From Episyrphus balteatus (Eukaryota > Arthropoda > Insecta > Diptera > Syrphidae), in assembly GCF_945859705.1 (NCBI RefSeq), contig NC_079136.1, positions 125,151,027 through 125,215,026 of the forward strand: a stretch of 64,000 nucleotides of DNA, given 5' to 3'. The position numbers and the translations under genes are program-made. The notes beneath the pieces were generated by a model, which saw nothing but the letters and a program-made list of their open reading frames with translations, was not told the DNA's origin and did no database searches. Positions 13,181 to 25,227 of this stretch are shown here, in pieces (position 1 is the first letter of the stretch; each line of letters opens with the position of its first letter).

Positions 13181-14085
13181 AATGTTTAAATCGTCATATC
13201 TCGTTAACCAAGCGTCTAAACACTATGAAACTTGCAAAATTCAAAATTCTCTAAAAACAAAACTACAAGTCCAAAACTTATAAAAAATACATTTTTGTGC
13301 TCTGTGAGTCGATATCCTTCGCATACAATTCAATTGGAGTTGAAAAATTTACGTTTGGAGATAATCACTTTTAAAAATGTTTAAATCGTCATATCTCGTT
13401 AACCAAGCGTCTAAACACTATGAAACTTGCAAAATTCAAAATTCTCTAAAAACAAAACTACAAGTCCAAAACTTATAAAAAATACATTTTTGTGCTCTGT
13501 GAGTCGATATCCTTCGCATACAATTCAATTGGAGTTGAAAAATTCACGTTTGGAGAAAATCACTTTTAAAAATGTTTAAATCGTCATATCTCGTTAACCA
13601 AGCGTCTAAACACTATGAAACTTGCAAAATTCAAAATTCTCTAAAAACAAAACTACAAGTCCAAAACTTATAAAAAATACATTTTTGTGCTCTGTGAGTC
13701 GATATCCTTCGCATACAATTCAATTGGAGTTGAAAAATTTACGTTTGGAGATAATCACTTTTAAAAATGTTTAAATCGTCATATCTCGTTAACCAAGCGT
13801 CTAAACACTATGAAACTTGCAAAATTCAAAATTCTCTAAAAACAAAACTACAAGTCCAAAACTTATAAAAAATACATTTTTGTGCTCTGTGAGTCGATAT
13901 CCTTCACATACAATTCAATTGGAGTTGAAAAATTCACGTTTGGAGAAAATCACTTTTAAAAATGTTTAAATCGTCATATCTCGTTAACCAAGCGTCTAAA
14001 CACTATGAAACTTGCAAAATTCAAAATTCTCTAAAAACAAAACTACAAGTCCAAAACTTATAAAAAATACATTTTTGTGCTCTGT
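12503..14085. repeat. Type B monomer block 6
   Basis: Starts as an exact-register copy of block 5 (offset 1950 bp), is briefly interrupted by type A bases at about 13032-13120, then continues as B copies ending with the ATTTACG/GATAATC, CTTCACAT, CAATTAGAG series. Confidence 0.8.
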
Positions 14086-14452
14086 GAGTCGATATCCTTC
14101 GCATACAATTCAATTAGAGTTGAAAAATTCACGTTTGGAGAAAATCACTTTTAAAAATGTTTAAATCGTCATAACTCCTTAACCAAGCGTCTAAACACTA
14201 TCAAACTTGCAAAATTCAAAATTCTCTAAAAACAAAACTACAAGTCCAAAACTTATAGAAAATACATTTTTGTGCTCTGCGAGTCGATATCCTTCGCATA
14301 CAATTCAATTGGAGTTGAAAAATTCACGTTTGGAGAAAATCACTTTTAAAAATGTTTAAATCGTCATAACTCCTTAACCAAGCGTCTAAACACTATCAAA
14401 CTTGCAAAATTCAAAATTCTCTAAAAACAAAACTACAAGTCCAAAACTTATA

Positions 14453-15255
14453 AAAAATACATTTTTGTGCTCTGTGAGTCGATATCCTTCGCATACAATT
14501 CAATTGGAGTTGAAAAATTCACGTTTGGAGAAAATCACTTTTAAAAATGTTAAAATCGTCATATCTCGTTAACCAAGCGTCTAAACACTATGAAACTTGC
14601 AAAATTCAAAATTCTCTAAAAACAAAACTACAAGTCCAAAACTTATAAAAAATACATTTTTGTGCTCTGTGAGTCGATATCCTTCGCATACAATTCAATT
14701 GGAGTTGAAAAATTCACGTTTGGAGAAAATCACTTTTAAAAATGTTTAAATCGTCATATCTCGTTAACCAAGCGTCTAAACACTATGAAACTTGCAAAAT
14801 TCAAAATTCTCTAAAAACAAAACTACAAGTCCAAAACTTATAAAAAATACATTTTTGTGCTCTGTGAGTCGATATCCTTCGCATACAATTCAATTGGAGT
14901 TGAAAAATTCACGTTTGGAGAAAATCACTTTTAAAAATGTTTAAATCCTCATATCTCGTTAACCAAGCGTCTAAACACTATGAAACTTGCAAAATTCAAA
15001 ATTCTCTAAAAACAAAACTACAAGTCCAAAACTTATAGAAAATACATTTTTGTGCTCTGCGAGTCGATATCCTTCGCATACAATTCAATTGGAGTTGAAA
15101 AATTCACGTTTGGAGAAAATCACTTTTAAAAATGTTTAAATCGTCATATCTCGTTAACCAAGCGTCTAAACACTATGAAACTTGCAAAATTCAAAATTCT
15201 CTAAAAACAAAACTACAAGTCCAAAACTTATAAAAAATACATTTTTGTGCTCTGT
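14453..15255. repeat. Type B monomer block 7
   Basis: B monomers with GTTAAAATCG and TCCTCATATC copies at 1950-bp offsets from block 6. The copy at about 14937 has an A-type back half, as in blocks 3 and 5. Confidence 0.8.
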
Positions 15256-16299
15256 GAGTCGATATCCTTCGCATACAATTCAATTGGAGTTGAAAAATTC
15301 ACGTTTGGAGAAAATCACTTTTAAAAATGTTTAAATCGTCATAACTCCTTAACCAAGCGTCTAAACACTATCAAACTTGCAAAATTCAAAATTCTCTAAA
15401 AACAAAACTACAAGTCCAAAACTTATAGAAAATACATTTTTGTGCTCTGCGAGTCGATATCCTTCGCATACAATTCAATTGGAGTTGAAAAATTCACGTT
15501 TGGAGAAAATCACTTTTAAAAATGTTTAAATCGTCATAACTCCTTAACCAAGCGTCTAAACACTATCAAACTTGCAAAATTCAAAATTCTCTAAAAACAA
15601 AACTACAAGTCCAAAACTTATAGAAAATACATTTTTGTGCTCTGCGAGTCGATATCCTTCGCATACAATTCAATTGGAGTTGAAAAATTCATGTTTGGAG
15701 AAAATCACTTTTAAAAATGTTTAAATCGTCATAACTCCTTAACCAAGCGTCTAAACACTATCAAACTTGCAAAATTCAAAATTCTCTAAAAACAAAACTA
15801 CAAGTCCAAAACTTATAGAAAATACATTTTTGTGCTCTGCGAGTCGATATCCTTCGCATACAATTCAATTGGAGTTGAAAAGTTCACGTTTGGAGAAAAT
15901 CACTTTTAAAAATGTTTAAATCGTCATAACTCCTTAACCAAGCGTCTAAACACTATCAAACTTGCAAAATTCAAATACTCTAAAAACAAAACTACAAGTC
16001 CAAAACTTATAGAAAATACATTTTTGTGCTCTGCGAGTCGATATCCTTCGCTTACAATTCAATTGGAGTTGAAAAATTCACATTTGGAGAAAATCACTTT
16101 TAAAAATGTTTAAATCGTCATAACTCCTTAACCAAGCGTCTAAACACTATCAAACTTGCAAAATTCAAAATTCTCTAAAAACAAAACTACAAGTCCAAAA
16201 CTTATAGAAAATACATTTTTGTGCTCTGCGAGTCGATATCCTTCGCATACAATTCAATTGGAGTTGAAAAATTCACGTTTGGAGAAAATCACTTTTAAA

Positions 16300-18249
16300 A
16301 ATGTTTAAATCGTCATAACTCCTTAACCAAGCGTCTAAACACTATCAAACTTGAAAAATTCAAAATTCTCTAAAAACAAAACTACAAGTCCAAAACTTAT
16401 AGAAAATACATTTTTGTGCTCTGCGAGTCGATATCCTTCGCATACAATTCAATTGGAGTTGAAAAATTCACGTTTGGAGAAAATCACTTTTAAAAATGTT
16501 TAAATCGTCATAACTCCTTAACCAAGCGTCTAAACACTATCAAACTTGCAAAATTCAAAATTCTCTAAAAACAAAACTACAAGTCCAAAACTTATAGAAA
16601 ATACATTTTTGTGCTCTGCGAGTCGATATCCTTCGCATACAATTCAATTGGAGTTGAAAAATTCACGTTTGGAGAAAATCACTTTTAAAAATGTTTAAAT
16701 CGTCATAACTCCTTAACCAAGCGTCTAAACACTATCAAACTTGCAAAATTCAAAATTCTCTAAAAACAAAACTACAAGTCCAAAACTTATAGAAAATACA
16801 TTTTTGTGCTCTGCGAGTCGATATCCTTCGCTTACAATTCAATTGGAGTTGAAAAATTCACATTTGGAGAAAATCACTTTTAAAAATGTTTAAATCGTCA
16901 TAACTCCTTAACCAAGCGTCTAAACACTATCAAACTTGCAAAATTCAAAATTCTCTAAAAACAAAACTACAAGTCCAAAACTTATAGAAAATACATTTTT
17001 GTGCTCTGCGAGTCGATATCCTTCGCATACAATTCAATTGGAGTTGAAAAATTCACGTTTGCAGAAAATCACTTTTAAAAATGTTTAAATCGTCATAACT
17101 CCTTAACCAAGCGTCTAAACACTATCAAACTTGCAAAATTCAAAATTCTCTAAAAACAAAACTACAAGTCCAAAACTTATAGAAAATACATTTTTGTGCT
17201 CTGCGAGTCGATATCCTTCGCATACAATTCAATTGGAGTTGAAAAATTCACGTTTGGAGAAAATCACTTTTAAAAATGTTTAAATCGTCATAACTCCTTA
17301 ACCAAGCGTCTAAACACTATCAAACTTGCAAAATTCAAAATTCTCTAAAAACAAAACTACAAGTCCAAAACTTATAGAAAATACATTTTTGTGCTCTGCG
17401 AGTCGATATCCTTCGCATACAATTCAATTAGAGTTGAAAAATTCACGTTTGGAGAAAATCACTTTTAAAAATGTTTAAATCGTCATAACTCCTTAACCAA
17501 GCGTCTAAACACTATCAAACTTGCAAAATTCAAAATTCTCTAAAAACAAAACTACAAGTCCAAAACTTATAAAAAATACATTTTTGTGCTCTGTGAGTCG
17601 ATATCCTTCGCATACAATTCAATTGGAGTTGAAAAATTCACGTTTGGAGAAAATCACTTTTAAAAATGTTAAAATCGTCATATCTCGTTAACCAAGCGTC
17701 TAAACACTATGAAACTTGCAAAATTCAAAATTCTCTAAAAACAAAACTACAAGTCCAAAACTTATAAAAAATACATTTTTGTGCTCTGTGAGTCGATATC
17801 CTTCGCATACAATTCAATTGGAGTTGAAAAATTCACGTTTGGAGAAAATCACTTTTAAAAATGTTTAAATCGTCATATCTCGTTAACCAAGCGTCTAAAC
17901 ACTATGAAACTTGCAAAATTCAAAATTCTCTAAAAACAAAACTACAAGTCCAAAACTTATAAAAAATACATTTTTGTGCTCTGTGAGTCGATATCCTTCG
18001 CATACAATTCAATTGGAGTTGAAAAATTCACGTTTGGAGAAAATCACTTTTAAAAATGTTTAAATCCTCATATCTCGTTAACCAAGCGTCTAAACACTAT
18101 GAAACTTGCAAAATTCAAAATTCTCTAAAAACAAAACTACAAGTCCAAAACTTATAAAAAATACATTTTTGTGCTCTGTGAGTCGATATCCTTCGCATAC
18201 AATTCAATTGGAGTTAAAAAATTCACGTTTGGAGAAAATCACTTTTAAA
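16300..18249. repeat. Higher-order cassette, copy 4
   Basis: Same series at an offset of 5069 bp from copy 3 (26 x 195 minus a 1-bp deletion). TTTGCAG is at 17062 and CTTGAAAAATTC is in the first monomer. Its TCCTC copy keeps a B-type back half, unlike copies 1 to 3, and runs into the long B block. Confidence 0.8.
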
Positions 18250-21231
18250 AATGTTTAAATCGTCATATCTCGTTAACCAAGCGTCTAAACACTATGCAAC
18301 TTGCAAAATTCAAAATTCTCTAAAAACAAAACTACAAGTCCAAAACTTATAAAAAATACATTTTTGTGCTCTGTGAGTCGATATCCTTCGCATACAATTC
18401 AATTGGAGTTGAAAAATTCACGTTTGGAGAAAATCACTTTTAAAAATGTTTAAATCGTCATATCTCGTTAACCAAGCGTCTAAACACTATGAAACTTGCA
18501 AAATTCAAAATTCTCTAAAAACAAAACTACAAGTCCAAAACTTATAAAAAATACATTTTTGTGCTCTGTGAGTCGATATCCTTCGCATACAATTCAATTG
18601 GAGTTGAAAAATTCACGTTTGGAGAAAATCACTTTTAAAAATGTTTAAATCGTCATATCTCGTTAACCAAGCGTCTAAACACTATGAAACTTGCAAAATT
18701 CAAAATTCTCTAAAAACAAAACTACAAGTCCAAAACTTATAAAAAATACATTTTTGTGCTCTGTGAGTCGATATCCTTCGCATACAATTCAATTGGAGTT
18801 GAAAAATTCACGTTTGGAGAAAATCACTTTTAAAAATGTTTAAATCGTCATATCTCGTTAACCAAGCGTCTAAACACTATGAAACTTGCAAAATTCAAAA
18901 TTCTCTAAAAACAAAACTACAAGTCCAAAACTTATAAAAAATACATTTTTGTGCTCTGTGAGTCGATATCCTTCGCATACAATTCAATTGGAGTTGAAAA
19001 ATTCACGTTTGGAGAAAATCACTTTTAAAAATGTTTAAATCGTCATATCTCGTTAACCAAGCGTCTAAACACTATGAAACTTGCAAAATTCAAAATTCTC
19101 TAAAAACAAAACTACAAGTCCAAAACTTATAAAAAATACATTTTTGTGCTCTGTGAGTCGATATCCTTCGCATACAATTCAATTGGAGTTGAAAAATTCA
19201 CGTTTGGAGAAAATCACTTTTAAAAATGTTTAAATCGTCATATCTCGTTAACCAAGCGTCTAAACACTATGAAACTTGCAAAATTCAAAATTCTCTAAAA
19301 ACAAAACTACAAGTCCAAAACTTATAAAAAATACATTTTTGTGCTCTGTGAGTCGATATCCTTCGCATACAATTCAATTGGAGTTGAAAAATTCACGTTT
19401 GGAGAAAATCACTTTTAAAAATGTTTAAATCCTCATATCTCGTTAACCAAGCGTCTAAACACTATGAAACTTGCAAAATTCAAAATTCTCTAAAAACAAA
19501 ACTACAAGTCCAAAACTTATAAAAAATACATTTTTGTGCTCTGTGAGTCGATATCCTTCGCATACAATTCAATTGGAGTTGAAAAATTCACGTTTGGAGA
19601 AAATCACTTTTAAAAATGTTTAAATCGTCATATCTCGTTAACCAAGCGTCTAAACACTATGAAACTTGCAAAATTCAAAATTCTCTAAAAACAAAACTAC
19701 AAGTCCAAAACTTATAAAAAATACATTTTTGTGCTCTGTGAGTCGATATCCTTCGCATACAATTCAATTGGAGTTGAAAAATTCACGTTTGGAGAAAATC
19801 ACTTTTAAAAATGTTTAAATCGTCATATCTCGTTAACCAAGCGTCTAAACACTATGAAACTTGCAAAATTCAAAATTCTCTAAAAACAAAACTACAAGTC
19901 CAAAACTTATAAAAAATACATTTTTGTGCTCTGTGAGTCGATATCCTTCGCATACAATTCAATTGGAGTTGAAAAATTCACGTTTGGAGAAAATCACTTT
20001 TAAAAATGTTTAAATCGTCATATCTCGTTAACCAAGCGTCTAAACACTATGAAACTTGCAAAATTCAAAATTCTCTAAAAACAAAACTACAAGTCCAAAA
20101 CTTATAAAAAATACATTTTTGTGCTCTGTGAGTCGATATCCTTCGCATACAATTCAATTGGAGTTGAAAAATTTACGTTTGGAGATAATCACTTTTAAAA
20201 ATGTTTAAATCGTCATATCTCGTTAACCAAGCGTCTAAACACTATGAAACTTGCAAAATTCAAAATTCTCTAAAAACAAAACTACAAGTCCAAAACTTAT
20301 AAAAAATACATTTTTGTGCTCTGTGAGTCGATATCCTTCGCATACAATTCAATTGGAGTTGAAAAATTCACGTTTGGAGAAAATCACTTTTAAAAATGTT
20401 TAAATCGTCATATCTCGTTAACCAAGCGTCTAAACACTATGAAACTTGCAAAATTCAAAATTCTCTAAAAACAAAACTACAAGTCCAAAACTTATAAAAA
20501 ATACATTTTTGTGCTCTGTGAGTCGATATCCTTCGCATACAATTCAATTGGAGTTGAAAAATTTACGTTTGGAGATAATCACTTTTAAAAATGTTTAAAT
20601 CGTCATATCTCGTTAACCAAGCGTCTAAACACTATGAAACTTGCAAAATTCAAAATTCTCTAAAAACAAAACTACAAGTCCAAAACTTATAAAAAATACA
20701 TTTTTGTGCTCTGTGAGTCGATATCCTTCACATACAATTCAATTGGAGTTGAAAAATTCACGTTTGGAGAAAATCACTTTTAAAAATGTTTAAATCGTCA
20801 TATCTCGTTAACCAAGCGTCTAAACACTATGAAACTTGCAAAATTCAAAATTCTCTAAAAACAAAACTACAAGTCCAAAACTTATAAAAAATACATTTTT
20901 GTGCTCTGTGAGTCGATATCCTTCGCATACAATTCAATTAGAGTTGAAAAATTCACGTTTGGAGAAAATCACTTTTAAAAATGTTTAAACCGTCATATCT
21001 CGTTAACCAAGCGTCTAAACACTATGAAACTTGCAAAATTTAAAATTCTCTAAAAACAAAACTACAAGTCCAAAACTTATAAAAAATACATTTTTGTGCT
21101 CTGTGAGTCGATATCCTTCGCATACAATTCAATTGGAGTTGAAAAATTCACGTTTGGAGAAAATCACTTTTAAAAATGTTTAAATCACCATATCTCGTTA
21201 ACCAAGCGTCTAAACACTATGAAACTTGCAA
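17572..21231. repeat. Type B monomer block 8, the longest and last
   Basis: About nineteen consecutive B monomers. TCCTCATATC copies lie at 18067 and 19432 (7 x 195 apart), and the CTTCACAT then CAATTAGAG series is near 20730-20940. It ends in a hybrid at about 21180 (ATCACCATATC, B front, A back). No full B monomer occurs after this point. Confidence 0.85.
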
Positions 21232-22734
21232 AATTCAAAATTCTCTAAAAACAAAACTACAAGTCCAAAACTTATAGAAAATACATTTTTGTGCTCTGCG
21301 AGTCGATATCCTTCGCATACAATTCAATTGGAGTTGAAAAATTCACGTTTGGAGAAAATCACTTTTAAAAATGTTTAAATCGTCATAACTCCTTAACCAA
21401 GCGTCTAAACACTATCAAACTTGCAAAATTCAAAATTCTCTAAAAACAAAACTACAAGTCCAAAACTTATAGAAAATACATTTTTGTGCTCTGCGAGTCG
21501 ATATCCTTCGCATACAATTCAATTGGAGTTGAAAAATTCACGTTTGGAGAAAATCACTTTTAAAAATGTTTAAATCGTCATAACTCCTTAACCAGGCGTC
21601 TAAACACTATCAAACTTGCAAAATTCAAAATTCTCTAAAAACAAAACTACAAGTCCAAAACTTATAGAAAATACATTTTTGTGCTCTGCGAGTCGATATC
21701 CTTCGCATACAATTCAATTGGAGTTGAAAAATTCACGTTTGGAGAAAATCACTTTTAAAAATGTTTAAATCGTCATAACTCCTTAACCAAGCGTCTAAAC
21801 ACTATCAAACTTGCAAAATTCAAAATTCTCTAAAAACAAAACTACAAGTCCAAAACTTATAGAAAATACATTTTTGTGCTCTGCGAGTCGATATCCTTCG
21901 CATACAATTCAATTGGAGTTGAAAAATTCACGTTTGGAGAAAATCACTTTTAAAAATGTTTAAATCGTCATAACTCCTTAACCAAGCGTCTAAACACTAT
22001 CAAACTTGCAAAATTCAAAATTCTCTAAAAACAAAACTACAAGTCCAAAACTTATAGAAAATACATTTTTGTGCTCTGCGAGTCGATATCCTTCGCATAC
22101 AATTCAATTGGAGTTGAAAAATTCACGTTTGGAGAAAATCACTTTTAAAAATGTTTAAATCGTCATAACTCCTTAACCAAGCGTCTAAGCACTATCAAAC
22201 TTGCAAAATTCAAAATTCTCTAAAAACAAAACTACAAGTCCAAAACTTATAGAAAATACATTTTTGTGCTCTGCGAGTCGATATGCTTCGCATACAATTC
22301 AATTGGAGTTGAAAAATTCACGTTTGGAGAAAATCACTTTTAAAAATGTTTAAATCGTCATAACTCCTTAACCAAGCGTCTAAACACTATCAAACTTGCA
22401 AAATTCAAAATTCTCTAAAAACAAAACTACAAGTCCAAAACTTATAGAAAATACATTTTTGTGCTCTGCGAGTCGATATCCTTCGCATACAATTCAATTG
22501 GAGTTGAAAAACTCACGTTTGGAGAAAATCAATTTTAAACATGTTTAAATCGTCATAACTCCTTAACCAAGCGTCTAAACACTATCAAACTTGCAAAATT
22601 CAAAATTCTCTAAAAACAAAACTACAAGTCCAAAACTTATAGAAAATACATTTTTGTGCTCTGCGAGTCGATATCCTTCGCATACAATTCAATTGGAGTT
22701 GAAAAATTCACGTTTGGAGAAAATCACTTTTAAA

Positions 22735-22908
22735 AATGTTTAAATCGTCATAACTCCTTAACCAAGCGTCTAAACACTATCAAACTTGCAAAATTCAAAA
22801 TTCTCTAAAAACAAAACTACAAGTCCAAAACTTATAGAAAATACATTTTTGTGCTCTGCGAGTCGATATCCTTCGCATACAATTCAATTGGAGAAAATCA
22901 CTTTTAAA
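22735..22908. repeat. 174-bp monomer, 21-bp deletion between TTGGAG repeats
   Basis: TTGGAG is followed directly by AAAATCAC. The missing 21 bp is exactly one spacing between the two TTGGAG hexamers of the monomer (positions 154 and 175), as expected from slippage or recombination between short direct repeats. Confidence 0.9.
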
Positions 22909-25053
22909 AATGTTTAAATCGTCATAACTCCTTAACCAAGCGTCTAAACACTATCAAACTTGCAAAATTCAAAATTCTCTAAAAACAAAACTACAAGTCC
23001 AAAACTTATAGAAAATACATTTTTGTGCTCTGCGAGTCGATATCCTTCGCATACAATTCAATTGGAGTTGAAAAATTCACGTTTGGAGAAAATCACTTTT
23101 AAAAATGTTTAAATCGTCATAACTCCTTAACCAAGCGTCTAAACACTATCAAACTTGCAAAATTCAAAATTCTCTAAAAACAAAACTACAAGTCCAAAAC
23201 TTATAGAAAATACATTTTTGTGCTCTGCGAGTCGATATCCTTCGCATACAATTCAATTGGAGTTGAAAAATTCACGTTTGGAAAAAATCATTTTTAAAAA
23301 TGTTTAAATCGTCATAACTCCTTAACCAAGCGTCTAAACACTATCAAACTTGCAAAATTCAAAATTCTCTAAAAACAAAACTACAAGTCCAAAACTTATA
23401 GAAAATACATTTTTGTGCTCTGCGAGTCGATATCCTTCGCATACAATTCAATTGGAGTTGAAAAATTCACGTTTGGAGAAAATCACTTTTAAAAATGTTT
23501 AAATCGTCATAACTCCTTAACCAAGCGTCTAAACACTATCAAACTTGCAAAATTCAAAATTCTCTAAAAACAAAACTACAAGTCCAAAACTTATAGAAAA
23601 TACATTTTTGTGCTCTGCGAGTCGATATCCTTCGCATACAATTCAATTGGAGTTGAAAAATTCACGTTTGGAGAAAATCACTTTTAAAAATGTTTAAATC
23701 GTCATAACTCCTTAACCAAGCGTCTAAACACTATCAAACTTGCAAAATTCAAAATTCTCTAAAAACAAAACTACAAGTCCAAAACTTATAGAAAATACAT
23801 TTTTGTGCTCTGCGAGTCGATATCCTTCGCATACAATTCAATTGGAGTTGAAAAATTCACGTTTGGAGAAAATCACTTTTAAAAATGTTTAAATCGTCAT
23901 AACTCCTTAACCAAGCGTCTAAACACTATCAAACTTGCAAAATTCAAAATTCTCTAAAAACAAAACTACAAGTCCAAAACTTATAGAAAATACATTTTTG
24001 TGCTCTGCGAGTCGATATCCTTCGCATACAATTCAATTGGAGTTGAAAAATTCACGTTTGGAGAAAATCACTTTTAAAAATGTTTAAATCGTCATAACTC
24101 CTTAACCAAGCGTCTAAACACTATCAAACTTGCAAAATTCAAAATTCTCTAAAAACAAAACTACAAGTCCAAAACTTATAGAAAATACATTTTTGTGCTC
24201 TGCGAGTCGATATCCTTCGCATACAATTCAATTGGAGTTGAAAAATTCACGTTTGGAGAAAATCACTTTTAAAAATGTTTAAATCGTCATAACTCCTTAA
24301 CCAAGCGTCTAAACACTATGAAACTTGCAAAATTCAAAATTCTCTAAAAACAAAACTACAAGTCCAAAACTTATAGAAAATACATTTTTGTGCTCTGCGA
24401 GTCGATATCCTTCGCATACAATTCAATTGGAGTTGAAAAATTCACGTTTGGAGAAAATCACTTTTAAAAATGTTTAAATCGTCATAACTCCTTAACCAAG
24501 CGTCTAAACACTATCAAACTTGCAAAATTCAAAATTCTCTAAAAACAAAACTACAAGTCCAAAACTTATAGAAAATACATTTTTGTGCTCTGCGAGTCGA
24601 TATCCTTCGCATACAATTCAATTGGAGTTGAAAAATTCACGTTTGGAGAAAATCACTTTTAAAAATGTTAAAATCGTCATAACTCCTTAACCAAGCGTCT
24701 AAGCACTATCAAACTTGCAAAATTCAAAATTCTCTAAAAACAAAACTACAAGTCCAAAACTTATAGAAAATACATTTTTGTGCTCTGCGAGTCGATATGC
24801 TTCGCATACAATTCAATTGGAGTTGAAAAATTCACGTTTGGAGAAAATCACTTTTAAAAATGTTTAAATCGTCATAACTCATTAACCAAGCGTCTAAACA
24901 CTATCAAACTTGCAAAATTCAAAATTCTCTAAAAACAAAACTACAAGTCCAAAACTTATAGAAAATACATTTTTGTGCTCTGCGAGTCGATATCCTTCGC
25001 ATACAATTCAATTGGAGTTGAAAAACTCACGTTTGGAGAAAATCAATTTTAAA

Positions 25054-25227
25054 CATGTTTAAATCGTCATAACTCCTTAACCAAGCGTCTAAACACTATC
25101 AAACTTGCAAAATTCAAAATTCTCTAAAAACAAAACTACAAGTCCAAAACTTATAGAAAATCGATATCCTTCGCATACAATTCAATTGGAGTTGAAAAAT
25201 TCACGTTTGGAGAAAATCAATTTTAAA
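25054..25227. repeat. 174-bp monomer, second independent 21-bp deletion
   Basis: GAAAA is joined to TCGATATCC, so the segment with TTTTTGTGCTCTGCGAG is missing. This is also 21 bp but at a different site (about monomer positions 108-129) with at most 1-2 bp of junction homology. It lies in a copy of the AAACATG sub-variant. Confidence 0.9.

Larger units (their letters stand above)
1..21290. repeat. Mixed zone of monomer families A and B
   Basis: Two monomer families alternate in blocks in this zone only. Type A has CATAACTCC, ACTATC, TTATAGAAAA and CTGCGAG; type B has CATATCTCG, ACTATG, TTATAAAAAA and CTGTGAG (monomer positions 19, 23, 47, 103 and 125). After about 21.3 kb all monomers are type A apart from isolated single-site matches. 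Block switches commonly fall inside a monomer, between positions 47 and 103, giving A-front/B-back hybrids on entry to a B block (975, 4601, 10452, 12402, 14352 and 17467) and B-front/A-back hybrids on several exits (5187, 11036 and about 21180). This looks like an array boundary zone where two homogenised families have been interleaved by recombination. Confidence 0.85.
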
